64,000 bases of DNA from Phragmites australis (taxonomy: Eukaryota > Streptophyta > Magnoliopsida > Poales > Poaceae), in the NCBI RefSeq assembly GCF_958298935.1, contig NC_084943.1:14625001-14689000 (forward strand), read 5' to 3'. The position numbers and the translations under genes were made by a program. Below the pieces are notes generated by a model. That model searched no databases. It was given only the letters and a program-made list of their open reading frames with translations, and was not told the origin of the DNA. Shown here piece after piece: positions 1 to 11,556 of this stretch (positions within the stretch are counted from its first letter, which is position 1; every line of letters starts with the position of its first letter).

Positions 1-238
1 ACTTGAGTGCCCGGGGGCCACTGTTCACAGCCCCGAGCACTATCTTCCCGGCACTTGGTCTCCTCGGGTCATCGGGGAACTCGGGTACTCGGGGACCACT
101 GTTCATGGCCCCGAGCACCCTCTCTCAAGACTTAGTCTTCTCGTACCTTGCGGAGGTGATCCTGCGGGAGGGCGCCACGTGGCAAACTGCTGATCTGGCC
201 TCGGGACTCGGGGACCCCTGGTTCCTGTGTCACCGACA
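1..238. mobile_element. LTR end, truncated by the window edge (same family as the solo LTR at 42443-43909)
   Basis: The sequence ends in ...GTCACCGACA, the same terminus as the solo LTR at 42443-43909, and shares its GC-rich tandem hairpin units. Two such units are visible, each an inverted GTGC/GCAC arm around a core like GCCACTGTTC. The next base (239) resumes a LINE reverse-transcriptase reading frame on the minus strand, so this LTR is inserted in that LINE. Whether it is a solo LTR or the end of a full element cannot be told from this window. Confidence 0.8.
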
Positions 239-239
239 A

Positions 240-1130
240 ATACATTGCAGGAGGTCTACTATGAGCACAAAAAGAAAAGGTGAGAGGGGGTCTCCTTGCC
301 TTACCCCTCTTCTGCATCTTAATGGTTTCCCTGGTGCCCCATTGAGAAGGACAACAGAGGAACCAGTGCTCATAATAATCTCCATCTAATTGTTCCACCA
401 TGAACTTAAGCCAAGCTACGCAAGTATGAGGAGGATGACACTATGCACAATAGTGTCAAAAGCCTTTTCAAAGTCAGGTTTCAGAATGACAATCTACTTT
501 TTTGAGTGATGGCATTGATGTAAGTAATCATAAACCCAGGACAAAAAGTCCTGAATAGTTCTTGAGTTGATAAAAATTATATTGGTTCTTGTTCATTAGA
601 GGAATGATCACTCTCTGAAGCCTATTGGCTAGAAACTTGGTGATCAACTTGAGACTGATGTTGAGCAAAGAGATAGGCCTATAGTCTTTCACTGCCACTG
701 AGATGCTGTTTTTTGAGATAAGAATGATGAAAGAGCTATTAATGGCTTGCAGGTCAATGGAGCCATGGTAGAGTTCCTCACAGAGCAAATAAAAGCCATC
801 CTTGATAATAGGCCAACACTTCTTGAAGAAAAGGCAATTGAAGCCATCTGGTCCTAGTGATTTATCAGAGGGCATTTTCTTGATGACCAAATCAATTTCC
901 AGCTTGGAAAAGGGATTTGAGAGGCTGTCAAGATGATCATAGGACTGTACAAGATCATTTAGATTGAACCACATACTAGGACTACTTGAAAAGCCCATTC
1001 TTAACTTGAAAGCGTTATATAATACGACAGTCTTTTCTTCATGGTTACTGACAAGTCTAACCTCTTGGAATTCAAGAAATGTAATTGTGTTATTCCTGAA
1101 CCGTTCAATAGCTGCATTCATCACCAAATT
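240..1130 (-). pseudogene. LINE reverse transcriptase (broken)
   Basis: Conceptual minus-strand translation gives the classic non-LTR reverse-transcriptase blocks: SLGPDGFNCLFFKKCW (about 820-860), DYRPISLLNISLKLITK (about 640-690), a decayed FEKAFDT block near 455, and a shifted version of the NGxPGKxxxxRRGxRQGDPLSPFLF block near 270-330. The catalytic FADD box would lie beyond position 239 and is removed by the inserted LTR. Stops and frameshifts occur throughout, so no product is expected. The family's role is target-primed reverse transcription. Confidence 0.82.
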
Positions 1131-1579
1131 TCACCCATCTGATGGTGCATCTTTTCCTCCAATATTCATTTTTGCAATACAGAAGCTTTTGGATATGTTT
1201 TTTGATGATCAATCTGAAGTTTTTCTCTTGGATCAAAAGGGGTCTAGTCTCTTCAATTTTGTCTAACACCATAAGAGTATCGCTGCACTCAGATATCAGA
1301 ATGATTAATTGATATATACTTTTACTTCATCTCTTTAGGACTCTCCTCAACAATTTAAACTTGGCTAACATCTTGTTTGCACTGTTAGTTTCCATAATGG
1401 GAGCCATCCAGACATTGGCAACAATCTCTATGAAGCCCAGCTGATCTGCCTAGAACTTTTCAAACATGAAGATATGGGCTCTTGGGATATTTGTTCCAAT
1501 CTACACATAATAGGGAACATGATCTGAGGTGGGCTTTGAGAGAGGAAGGTGGAGGGTGTGAGGAAAGTCAATAATCTAG

Positions 1580-2170
1580 TTAGTGGATGTGAAGCACCAA
1601 TTGAGCTGCTGCAGGGTTGTGTTGTATGTTACTATAAGTGAACTTTCTCCCTTTCAGAGAGATTTTTAATAGGCCCAAATTGTCAATAACTTCGTTGAAA
1701 GCTTCAATGTTACTCAAGTTCCTCCAGCTTATTTCGGTCCTCAAGGGATCTGTATAGATTGAAATCACCTGCCATTTTTTCTCATTCGCTAGTTCAAGCC
1801 TATTCAAAATGTGAGAAATTTTGCACTCTCAAGGGCATTACAGGGACCATATATGTTCATGAGAAACTAATTTTCACCATTGAAGGTTGAAGTGAAAGCC
1901 ACAGTCAGTGCAAAAGGGGCAATGAAGATGACATTTCTAATAAAATGAGCCCAATCCATGCTACAAGGAGGCCTTCTGAAGCACCAATCGAGGGAACAAA
2001 GGCAAACTTATTGAATCTTTTAGGGGCAAACTTCTTAAGGATTGAGAAATCAATTCACTCTATTTTAGTTTCTTGAATACAGAAGATGGAGCAGATACTT
2101 TTCTCAATTTTCTCTTTCAGGGCTAACCACTTGGATTCAGCATTTAGTCCTCTGATGTTCCAATAATATG
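1580..2170 (-). pseudogene. LINE apurinic-type endonuclease (broken)
   Basis: The minus strand starts with a WNIRGLNAESKW-type block at about 2165, followed by CSIFCIQETK, the usual first two motifs of the exonuclease-endonuclease-phosphatase domain in plant L1 elements. About 400 bases on, the segment around 1630-1750 reads FNEVIDNLGLLKISLKGRKF, the conserved region before the catalytic histidine. Several frames are needed. It belongs to the same LINE as the reverse transcriptase downstream. Confidence 0.78.
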
Positions 2171-2402
2171 AAGTGTTTCCAAATAAGGAATATGTCCTAC
2201 AGGATGACCATTAGTTGAACCCATCAAACCTATGTTTTAGCCCTGCTAGTTCCCGAATATTTCACAAGTAAATTTTCATTAGTGAGCGGCAGCTGCATCT
2301 CCTCAGAATACAATGTGTCCTTCAATGTTCTTAGAAACAAGCTTTTTTAGGTATTCTTAAAGTTCTGGGTAACAAATATTCCCATCAGGGAGAAACTGCA
2401 GT

Positions 2403-2652
2403 GTAAAATTTGTGCTTAGTCTTTAGGTTGCATTCCTCTGGAACCCAGCTAGTGAGCTATTCAATCGGCGGTAGCTTTCCCTCTCAAAAAGAAAATCTTC
2501 AATAGCTTTCTCATTAATAGCTAGCAAAAAAAGCAACTTTGAGATATTCATTTATACTCGCCAGAATAAATAGGGAAGCGGTGCTATGCTACAGTTTGGC
2601 GCAAAATGCATGAGAAAAATTACAAAACTTAAATGAATAATCATGTAACTCA
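2403..2652. repeat. Direct repeat copy 1 (pairs with 4841-5073)
   Basis: This 250 bp stretch starts GTAAAATTTGTGCTTAG and ends CATGTAACTCA. It recurs at 4841-5073 with scattered substitutions and one ~17 bp length difference. Both copies end at exactly the same base before the sequences diverge. The pair brackets a 2188 bp segment of quite different composition. Confidence 0.9.
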
Positions 2653-4840
2653 GTACCGCTGCCGCCTCGGTCCGCCGCCGGCCTTCGCCGGCGTGCTGTC
2701 GCCCTGTCGCCCCTTCCCCCTCTCTCTCGCCCCCTCTCTCTCACCCCCTCTCGCTCTCTTTATCGCGCCGGCTAGCTCTCCCTTTATCTCTCTCTCAGCT
2801 GACTAGCGGGCCCCGTCGAGCCGAGCCGCTGCAGTTGAGCCGAGCTGAGCTGACCAAAAAAAACCGAGCCGAGTCGACCGACAAAACCAAGCCAAGCCCC
2901 GAGCCAAGTCGCTGAGCCGAGCCCCGAGCCATTTCAAAACAGAATATTTCAGGAATATTCTCCCTTTTTCTTTTTCTGATTTTCTCCCCTGGCAAAACTT
3001 CCGATCATTTCTCCTCTGTCCTAACTCCGTTTTTAATGATTCTTCCACCGATATTCATCTAAATTTGAGATCTACCCAATTATACCAATTTCATAATTTT
3101 TTTAAATTATTTAGTCTTTGTTTTAATCTTTGTTTGATTATGTGTGCTTTTATCGTTGTTGCCATTGTTATAGGAAGACACATTCGAGGAAGATCCCGAG
3201 GATCCGGAGTTTGAAGAAGGAGCAGACGAGGACTTCAATGAAAGCAAGTCCTACAACCGTTGATCATATTGATCCTATATTTTCAAATACAACCTATAGA
3301 GCCAATGTTTCAAACAATAGGGATATGCATAATTAAGTTAATAGCTATGATTTTAAAGATATGCTAGAATAGTTATGACCTAGCTTGTTTATACCATACC
3401 TTGATATTGTTACCTTTATTCCGTTGATACCTTAGAAGGTCCCCAATATCAACTATAATGATTGCTTGGATGAATACTTGTTTACTAACATGCTTAGGAT
3501 TGCTTTGCTCAAAAGAAAGAACTAGATTATTTACATATGTTAATCATACCTTTTCGAAAATATGAAGTGATGTGTGCTTAGTGCGTGTCCGTGTAAAACT
3601 TGTGTTCTTGGGGAAAACTCTAGAGTATTGTTGACGAGGGTGAGTAAGGTACCCTACAAAGGTAGGAACTACCTTGGGCAAGGTTCGCCTGTGTAGTGTT
3701 CTTGCTGGGAGACTCTTGACTTGGTCGTATAAGGACTGGTTCGGTGTGACATCTTACCTATTATCCACTCGTACAACCACATGATCTGAATGTGCAAGAC
3801 TTGACCTAACCCCTCCGACATAATTCGGTACTCACCCGGAGCCCGGTAGTGGCAATGGGGACCAGGAGAAGACTTGGGTGGTATGTAGCCCAAAGTTCGG
3901 TTGGTGATATTGTTAAGGCTATGTCAAAACCTTGGGATTGCTAAGTGGCCCTTCCCGTGGATCTCCTAGGACCCCTGGTATCTTAGTGCCCCATGGGTGG
4001 ATATTGTGACTACGTTGTGAGGTCATTACGTCTCGTTATGATAGCTCCACCAGTTGCTAAGCTGGGAGCCTGTGCATATCTTGTGGGTAAAGTGTACAAC
4101 CTCTGCAGATTGTTAAACCTATCCGGATAGCCGTGTTCTCGGACAAGGACATGCTATGGTTTGGTCACAATGATTAGCTTTTCGGTGTGAGTACCTCCTT
4201 GCTGTGTGAGTGGTCAGTGTGCCCGTGTTTTTGAAATGAAGGGTTTGGCTTTGTGCCCTAACCATCCTGGACTGTGTGTCCATCGGCAAAAGACTTGTGG
4301 GAACTGGCGGGATGGAAGTATCTCCCCCAGGGCCGTCAACCCCCATAAGCTCAACTTACGTGTTCTCTTCAGAAATGCTTTTTAAGGTAGTTTTTGCAAA
4401 TTGAACCTTGCATAAAAAAACTAGCTTTCTGCAAAACCTAAAAGACTCTACAGCCTTATCCTTGATCTACCCATAATATTCCCCCCTTGAGGTAGAAGTT
4501 GCTGGGTACCTTATGTACTCACACTTACTAATTGTGGATCCAGATGATCCAGAGGCCGACTTCGTTGAAAGGAAAGATGAATAATAGAGAAGCTAGTTTT
4601 GTCTGCACTCAAGCTGCCTGTAGGGCATGTGTCACTTTTGTGTTGTTTCCGTTATGCTGTGAGAGTTTGTTTAATTATGCCTACGGGCTTTATTGTAATG
4701 AACTATGTGATTTACCCTATTATCATATTTAATCGATGTATATTTTTTATGTCTACTTCTGTTGAAAATTTGTACATACCAGCTACTAATTAAGGGACTG
4801 GTATGAGTTACATAAGTTGACCCGAAGGAGGGATCCTACA
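2653..4840. mobile_element. Unclassified insert between 240 bp direct repeats, probably LTR-retrotransposon derived
   Basis: A GC-rich start (2653-2830, with CT-rich and CGAGC-rich runs) gives way to AT-rich and then mixed non-coding sequence. The segment ends in a purine-rich stretch (GAAGGAGGGATCC) followed by TACA. No open frame with recognisable domains exists. A short acidic reading frame after a possible splice acceptor (about 3174-3262, EDTFEEDPEDPEF...) is the only coding-like feature. Such large non-coding units with acidic tails occur in non-autonomous grass LTR elements, but no primer site or LTR pair could be demonstrated. Confidence 0.45.
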
Positions 4841-5073
4841 GTAAAATTTGTGCTTAGTCTTTAGATTGCATTCCTCTGAAATCCAGCTAGTGAGCTATTC
4901 AATCTGCGGTACCTAATCTTCTGTAGCTTTCTCATTAATAGCTAGTAAAAAAAGTAGCTTTGAGATATTCATTTATACTCGTCAGAATAAATAGGGAAGC
5001 GGTGCTATGCTACAGTTTGGCGCAAAATGCATGAGAAAAATTACAAAACTTAAATGAATAATCATGTAACTCA
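4841..5073. repeat. Direct repeat copy 2 (pairs with 2403-2652)
   Basis: This is the right-hand copy of the repeat at 2403-2652. It shares the block around GGGAAGCGGTGCTATGCTAC without change and ends at the same CATGTAACTCA. The base before it differs from that before copy 1 (A instead of T), which argues against a simple LTR pair beginning TG. Confidence 0.9.
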
Positions 5074-5600
5074 CGACAAGCTTTAATTTGATTAATGCCT
5101 TGTGCACACCTGTGACAGCAAGTACCATGGGTAAAATAGCTTGTAGTCATTCCCATACATAATTAAAGCTAGATACTGTAAGTAAAAATAATGGTGATGC
5201 TTTCAGCATGGACATGGTCCCAAAGCACATGAAACTTTGACCACTGATTTTGTTAGAACATATTTTAAAACTAAATGAAATTATGACGTGAAGGAAACAT
5301 TTTTTCGAGATGAATTTCAACATACCATTTGCATATCCCAAATGTAAATACAAATGATCAATTGTATGTTTAATTACAAACTTATTAACTACATCCTCTC
5401 CAAATTGTCACTTTAATGCAACTGGTTGGATTTAGAAGCCATAAGATATACTACACTCAAATCATCCTGCAGCCATTAAAACCAAAAAGATAAAGCATCT
5501 CTGTGTTGGGTGATTTCCATGTGGCTAAATTATTGCATCGAATCAAAAAAACAGGGGATCCGCATGAATGGGCTGCACTTTGGATTTTGATACATTCAAC
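5074..5600. other. Non-coding stretch, nothing recognised
   Basis: AT-rich sequence with only short accidental reading frames on both strands. No splice-supported exon, RNA gene or terminal repeat was recognised. It is the target flank of the LTR beginning at about 5601. Confidence 0.6.
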
Positions 5601-7204
5601 TGTACTTACGTAGGAACGAGAATAGCGACTAGAGGGGGGTGAATAGGCGCCTCGACAAATTTCTTTCGAAATAGATGGCATTTTCCTATTTCTCACCCAA
5701 CACACCTCAAAACGCTCAAACGGAAGCAAAAGAATTAAAGAGACAAAGTAAGAAGACTACGTCCATAGCAACATGACTCCACAGATGGAATATGAACCAT
5801 AGGTTCTATTCAGGACCATTCCATATGTCTTTGTGCACAAAAAAACTCGTAACTTCCAAAGAAACTAGAAAAGATGGACACCGGACAAGGTTATCCTCCA
5901 AGATGATAGTCTAGCGGCAAGGGGACTCAAGACCCGCTCAAATACATGAGTATGTGAGCATTTAAGCCACTAGCATCAAGAAAAATAACCCTGCAAAGGT
6001 GAAATATTGCAGCTCAAAGAAAAAGATCAGCAGGCAAGAAACCTCTCCAAGTTGATGATCTAGAGGCAAGGGTACTCAAGACTCATGAGCATACACTCAT
6101 ATGTGAGTTTTTAAGCCTCTAGCAACAAGAAGAATGATCTCACAAGGTGCTGAAATTTCAGCCCAAAAACCAAAACGAAAATCAAAATCGAAAATCGAAA
6201 AACTTGCAAGGGAACCAATAGAGGGAAACTAGAAGGATGGGAATTCAAGCATATGCAAAAACATAAACTAAATTACTCAAAGAGGTCAGCCCTATTTTAG
6301 GCGGATTACAAAGATTTATCTCTCAAAACTCTCACCTATTACATAGGCTAAGCACTCATCCTTCTCTCCTCTAAAAACCTAGCTCTAAGGCTCTCAAATG
6401 AGTGGCACAAGGGGGCTCAAGTGGCTGTTTCAAAGCTCTCTCTAGCCTTACCCCTCTATTTATAGGCCTAGAAAACTTGGCCCTTAAGTTTCCTAGCTTT
6501 TCCCCAAAATACCCCTCTCTTGTAGTGCACTTCTACCTACCACCGAGGGTATTTTGGTCCATTTTCTTCTCCATTCATCGGACGGCCGCGGCGCCTTCAC
6601 GACTTAGCTTCGCCTCGACGCAAGCTTCGCGATGGTGCCACATACTCATACAGTCCTCCCACGGTTTTGAGGCCAAACCGCGAAACCGCCTGCACGCTTC
6701 TCAAAGTGTGACTCACCGCCTTGCTTACACCTTAAGCAAGCGCTTCGATGTCGACACGTGTACTCCGTCATGCGATCCTGACTGCCGGCAAGTCTCTCCT
6801 GCTCCCGATCCCTCGGGCCGCCTTGTCACTTGCACCGGCTTCCCTTTCGCTTGACTTTGTCAACTCGCCGGCTCCATCCGCCTTCAATGCTTTGCTTGAC
6901 CTCCACGTGTTTAGCTAGGATCACCCTTGACTCCGCCCGGCCTCCTTGATCGTCTGGCACCAAGCACTCCGCTTGGCCCCGATCATCCCGCCGTCGACCG
7001 CCAAGTTGCATCCATCACCTACACACCATGAGACAAGCAAACACATATCTCCAACTCCAATTCCAATTAGTCCATAATCAATATGCTAAAATGAAATCTC
7101 AAATCAATTCAAATCACATCAAAGCTCATGCAAAACCGAAGATCATCAAACCAAATAAATGACAATGTCAATCACTCATCACAAGAAAACCAATGCACAT
7201 TACA
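5601..7204 (-). mobile_element. Copia-type LTR (minus orientation), boundaries approximate
   Basis: The left side carries the sequence CTAGAGGGGGGTGAATAGGCG-like that typifies the 3' part of grass SIRE/Maximus-type LTRs. Ends TGTACTTACG and CACATTACA give TG...CA borders in keeping with an LTR of 1.6 kb. A TATA box lies on the minus strand (plus-strand TATTTATAGGCC at about 6457-6468), followed by GC-rich sequence. No gag or pol accompanies it, so it is probably a solo LTR. A clean 5 bp target duplication was not found, so the borders may be off by some bases. Confidence 0.6.
5885..6160. repeat. Two-copy tandem duplication inside the Copia LTR
   Basis: About 160 bp are present twice in tandem (from about 5888 and about 6048). 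Each copy contains a CTAGxGGCAAGGG box, ACTCAAGAC, a TATGTGAG box and AAGCCxCTAGCA. The start and end boxes are partly inverted (TCTAGAGGC / GCCTCTAG), so each copy could fold into a long imperfect hairpin. Confidence 0.7.
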
Positions 7205-7276
7205 ACTTTGTTTCTCAACTTAGGATTTTGAAATTTGTTGTGCACTTAGAACAAATGAATGGGCTGGACGTTACCT

Positions 7277-7459
7277 GTTCTTTTAAGGTGATCCGCATGC
7301 ATGCTTAAATTTAGGAAGCATTGGCATGTGCATTAGTATTTCTTTGGAAGGTGCATATATAATTTTCATTGGACAACATAAACCATTATTAATCAATGGT
7401 CAGGATTTATTATAGCTCTTACAGCTCAAGAGGTAAGAGGGAGCACCTTAAAAGAGCCC
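7277..7459. mobile_element. MITE-like inverted repeat, about 183 bp
   Basis: The left end GTTCTTTTAAGGTGATCC is mirrored by the right end GGAGCACCTTAAAAGAGCCC. The interior is AT-rich and non-coding. Size and termini fit a Tourist-type MITE, but no convincing 3 bp target duplication was seen, so the superfamily is uncertain. Confidence 0.5.
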
Positions 7460-7985
7460 TTCAATTTATGAAGTTATGTGTTGCCAACTCATATACTGTT
7501 GATCATCCTCTTCACATGAGATTCGACGATTCAATTGATTCTATCATTGCTGCCAAAGAATTCACTCCCAAGGCGCTGCTATGAAAATTTGGTATCTATA
7601 GACTAATGTTCTTCTTACCTTCAGCTTCAGGACTATCGTTTGCACTGAGGAGCAAGGACCTGAGCATCAGTGTAGCCAAGTTATTGATGAGTTCAGTTGT
7701 ATCGACTCATTTTCAATATATATCTAAGTTGTGGGTAGGAGAACTATAGTTGGACTTCCCAGGGTACCATACCTGAAAATATCAGGATACCAACGCGGAT
7801 AGCTGCTCTCTTTACGGGGACAGTCCAGTACCACGCCTAGGGATACGAATAAAAGAAAAAGGAGACATTTAGCTATATATACAACTTCTAGCCCCACTCC
7901 ACCCCAGTCTCCTTCGAATGCAAATAACTTCAAAATTATTCACAAAATCAGTTCTCAATTTTGCAGTATCTTTGTATAGGCAGGT
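7460..7985. other. Non-coding stretch, nothing recognised
   Basis: Mixed-composition sequence without recognisable domains, RNA genes or terminal repeats. It separates the MITE-like repeat from a poly-T-led retro-remnant. Confidence 0.5.
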
Positions 7986-8720
7986 TTTTTTTTTTTGCGA
8001 AAAGGTTGGATTATATTACTGATTATTGTTGTATGCATCCACAAACTTATAGAGAGGCCCCTGAGAAACATAAAAGCTACAAACAGGAATACACAGGCCC
8101 ACTTCATACTGTTCTCCGACTCCAATCGAAGTAATCTGGAGTATCTGTGTGCTGAACGATGAAATTTCCTATCTGATTAGTCTCTGCATGAACTTTTCCT
8201 ATCTTAATATGGTGAGGCATTAGGAATGTGTCATCGATGGATGGCCTGATCTTGCTTTTTAATTGGATTATCTAGATTCTGTCTACTCATTGGCGAAGCA
8301 TGACCACTACTCGTGAATAGGCGTTGTAGCAAAACAGCAGAATTCGCATTGATTTGAAACCATGTACATACGCAGTTTTGATAGGCTACATTGGATCCTT
8401 GCACTCCATGTACTCTGCACCTCCCACCGAAGCAAAAACATAGCAGAAGAAGGCGTGCACAAGAAATTATGAGACATACCATCCCGGAGGATCTCCAAAT
8501 GTTTATTCATAGAGGTTAGCCGAATGGTCTGGGTCTGAACATCCACGGAAAACTCCAGAGGCTAAATACTGGAAGTAGAGGCTGGGAAAAGCTAAAATCA
8601 GCTAGCAGATCAGCAGAAGCAGAAAGTGCCTCTGATTATAAATATGACAAATTAATATCAACAATACAGTCCGTGTAAATAAACCGTTGTAGAGCACATG
8701 AGATTTGTCCAAGGTAAAGG
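7986..8720 (-). mobile_element. Probable poly(A)-tailed retroelement remnant, minus orientation
   Basis: A T13 run at about 7987-7999 is followed by GCGAAAAGGTTGGATTATATTA, a layout seen at the poly(A) 3' ends of grass LINEs when read on the opposite strand (compare 61093 onward). The minus-strand frames between 8230 and 8550 are open only in short pieces and match no domain I can name. A LINE 3' end or a processed retrocopy are both possible. Confidence 0.35.
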
Positions 8721-9236
8721 CTAACTTTGTGGAAAGTTTATATGAAATACCCAAAAAATACGAAATTCAGAAGTTGACCGTGGGACCCACGAGGGGTGCG
8801 AAATTTGACCTTTTGATTTGTTGCTCGCATGGATGATCAAAGACCACAAGTGCATAGATCTTGTCAAGACGATTCCGTTTTGCTATCAAAGGTAATTTGG
8901 ACACTCAATGAAGCTATAGTGAGCTCAATAAATCTAGACCATTTGATGAAAAGAAAAAAAAAGATAAGATTAGTGGGATCAGTCACCACCCCGATCTTCA
9001 CCGTTCTGCCTAACAGCCCTGACACCTCACCCGCATGTGTCAAACCCTGACAGCCTAGCTGGTCGCCGCCATCAATCATCTCCCGTGTTGTCGCCCCGAC
9101 TGAGCTCGTTGCCCAACCGTGTCTGCCACCTCTCCATGCCCGCCACGCCGCCCCGGCTACCACCGCCCAGTTGTGTTGGTGGAGACCGCCGACCAAGGAG
9201 GGGAGGGCCGAGCAGAGGAGGCGTTGGCCAAAGGAG

Positions 9237-9465
9237 AGAAGAAGAAAAGAAAGGAAGAAAGAAGAAAGGGAGGGAGAAAGAAGAAGAGGAGGAAGGAGGA
9301 GGAAGAGGAAAGGGAATGATGAAGAAGAAGAAAAGAGAAGAAGAGAAGAAGAAAAGAAAGGAAGAAATAAGAAAGAATATAGGGAAGGAGAAAAAAGAAG
9401 AAGAGGAGGAGGAAGGAGGAGGAAGAGGAAAGGGAAGGATGAAGAAGAAGAAAAGAGAAGAAGGG
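9237..9465. repeat. Purine-rich (GAA/GGA) minisatellite, two ~120 bp units
   Basis: Nearly pure A/G on the plus strand. A block starting GGAAGAGGAAAGGGAA at 9301 recurs at 9421 almost unchanged, so the tract has two ~120 bp higher-order units built from GAAGAA/GGAGGA. The long Lys/Glu-rich and, on the other strand, Ser/Phe/Leu-rich open frames here are by-products of this composition, not genes. Confidence 0.9.
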
Positions 9466-9499
9466 GGGTTTTGTGAGTTAGCTCGATGTCGTCATTGAT

Positions 9500-10541
9500 T
9501 TGCGATCTCACTCCAAAGATGACTTTTACGTAGTCCTTAGTTGCTTGTAGATAGTGAAGATCGGTCATATTTTCATCATTTGATTAGTGTTTTCCTTGAT
9601 TCGTCGCATACATCGATCTAATTTGAAAATTGAGATTTAACCGGTGTCGAATTCAACCATAAGCCTAAAATGGAAGTCGTAGGTCTAATCATTATCGTTT
9701 CTATGGTGCTAGTCGTGTTCATGTTGGATGGGAAAATTATGAGTAATTGGTAAAATAGTGTGTTGCCCATTGTGCTTTAGCTCGGGCTTCTGTCTCGGTA
9801 CTTCGGTCCTTGATCTAGCTAGAGGAGAATCCCGCCCAGTGTTGTGCTAGTCAAGCGGTACATGTTTCTTTGTAATTTCTATTTTCTTAGTTATTGCAGC
9901 ATTTTGGTGCTAATTTATGAACTTGTTCAAGTGGTACCACTTCGAGATACATCTAGTACCCATTTTCATCACCGGTTAAGGCTAGTGGATGTAGTGGTTA
10001 GCTACGCTTTACCTTGTTATTTGGTTACTTTTATTTTTTTAATTGCCGCACTTACTAGTAACTTATTAAATTAAATGTGAGCATGTAACTTACTTTCTGC
10101 CTTCAGAAGATTTGATGTTTTCTCTGGATTGAGGTAAACTAAGTGGGATATGTCTTCCTTTTTACAATTGTTTTTATTCCTCGTAAGCGAAGCATGGCGT
10201 ATATAACTATGTTGGAAGTTATGTCTTACAATCATGCATGAGCTTGTTATCTTAATATTTATTTTCTAGAGTTTACTTGAATTTTGAATTAAAAAGTGAA
10301 AGAAGCGAGATACTCGCTTTGTAGTTGTTCTATATCATAGTATGAAATTGTTGAAGTATTATGCATATCTTGGGAAGTTGTGTTATTAAATATTCATGAA
10401 TCATGATACACATATGCATCTCATGCATTGAAAGTTTTGTCACCGTTTTATGACCACGATCGTACCAGTACAATATAGTATGTTGCCCGTGGAGGGGTAC
10501 GACGCACACCCTTACGTTTCCCATGGAGGGGAAAGAGTGAG
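9500..10541. other. Non-coding stretch (LTR-like flank), unclassified
   Basis: AT-rich with short frames only. The phrase GGAGGGGTACGACGCACACCC shortly before the Copia insertion resembles non-coding parts of grass Gypsy LTRs, and the sequence continues after the Copia element at 13132. It may be the remains of an old LTR. No ends were identified. Confidence 0.4.
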
Positions 10542-10639
10542 TGTGAGGAACGGTGACATCCTAAGAGTGGGCGAATTAGGACAATTAAAAACTAATGGTA
10601 TCTACCTTAAAATTAAAATTAAAAATAGAGGTAGATTGT

Positions 10640-11370
10640 TTCACAGGGACCTTAGTTTGAGATTCAATACACTCAAATTTAGCCTTAAGCTCTTCATGCT
10701 CCTTGTTTAGCAATTCAAATTTGCCCAAAAATTATTTATAATTAAAAACAAAGGTAGCATGAATGTCATTAAGTGCATTAAATTTTTTAAGCTCTTTTGA
10801 TTGTTTATTTAAAACCCTTTGTTGCTCATGAATCAAATCAAGAAGTTTTTTATGGGAGGGAGAATCCTCCTTAGATTCATCATCACTTATATCGCTTTTT
10901 ATTAGCTATAAGACACTTAAAAGATGATAACTTACATGATGACGACTTGTGTGGTGATGACCTTGAGAAAGAGTTTCTCCCAGAAGAGTGGATGGTGAGG
11001 TCTCATCACTTGAGCTAGAATCTTTATATTCACTCACCCATCTTGTTATGCTTGTAAATGCTTTGATTCTTCCTCTTATCTCCCTCTTGTTCTTGATCTT
11101 TTTTTCTTTCTTGATATGATTAATTATTTTGACTAAGTCTTCAATGAAGATTGAATGATCAATCTTGCCATTGATCATCTTCATATTCTTCTCTAATTTT
11201 GAAAAGAGCTTGGAGATCTTGGGTTTAATTTCTTTATCACTTGATGTGTTTTGATCATCCTCTCCATTGCTCTCTGCATCTTGATCACTATCATTTTTGT
11301 TTGAGCTTGATAAAAATATACTCTTTACCAATGCATCTAATTATCTTTCTTTGCTTGTGACATGTGATCT
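10640..11370 (-). pseudogene. SIRE-type Copia gag remnant
   Basis: On the minus strand a Lys/Glu/Asp-rich protein segment can be followed. The portion 10906-11331 is open (Ser/Asp/Glu-rich, then KIINHIKKEKKIKNKREIRG). After a frame change, a helical stretch with LLDLIHEQQRVLNKQSKEL and LLNKEHEELKAKFECIE continues to about 10640. Repeated LLxKEHEELK-like heptads downstream of gag are typical of the SIRE lineage. No CCHC knuckle or protease remains. It is non-functional. Confidence 0.65.
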
Positions 11371-11556
11371 CATCCCTTCTTCGGCGACTCTCCAAACATA
11401 TAAGCCTTTAGCTTGCAAATAACAAACCATTAGAATTTTTCAATGGAGGAAATTAGTGCTGTCGAAATGTGGAGCACTATGGGTACACATTCCAACCCTA
11501 GACGTCATAACTCTAGGATGTTAAGGCTATCAAAATCACTAGGCTTTAATACCAAT

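Larger units (their letters stand above)
239..2265 (-). mobile_element. Degenerate L1-type LINE fragment
   Basis: Read on the minus strand, the segment shows the order of a plant L1 element: an endonuclease start (NIRGLN) at about 2160, an endonuclease interior with KGRKFTYSN near 1640, and reverse-transcriptase motifs from about 900 to 240. All reading frames are broken. The 3' part after the RGVRQGDPLSPFLF-like block is cut off by the LTR at 1-238. The 5' boundary is set only roughly, where recognisable sequence stops. Confidence 0.82.

Noticed and set aside
2402..5073. Reading 2402-5073 as a complete small LTR element with 250 bp LTRs
   Set aside because: The second copy starts AG, not TG; no primer site follows the first copy and the 5 bp flanks (TGCAG and CGACA) do not match.
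9037..9568. Long Lys/Glu-rich open frames and an opposite Ser/Phe/Leu-rich frame of 234 codons
   Set aside because: They are forced by the purine-only composition of the minisatellite; no domain and no splice support.
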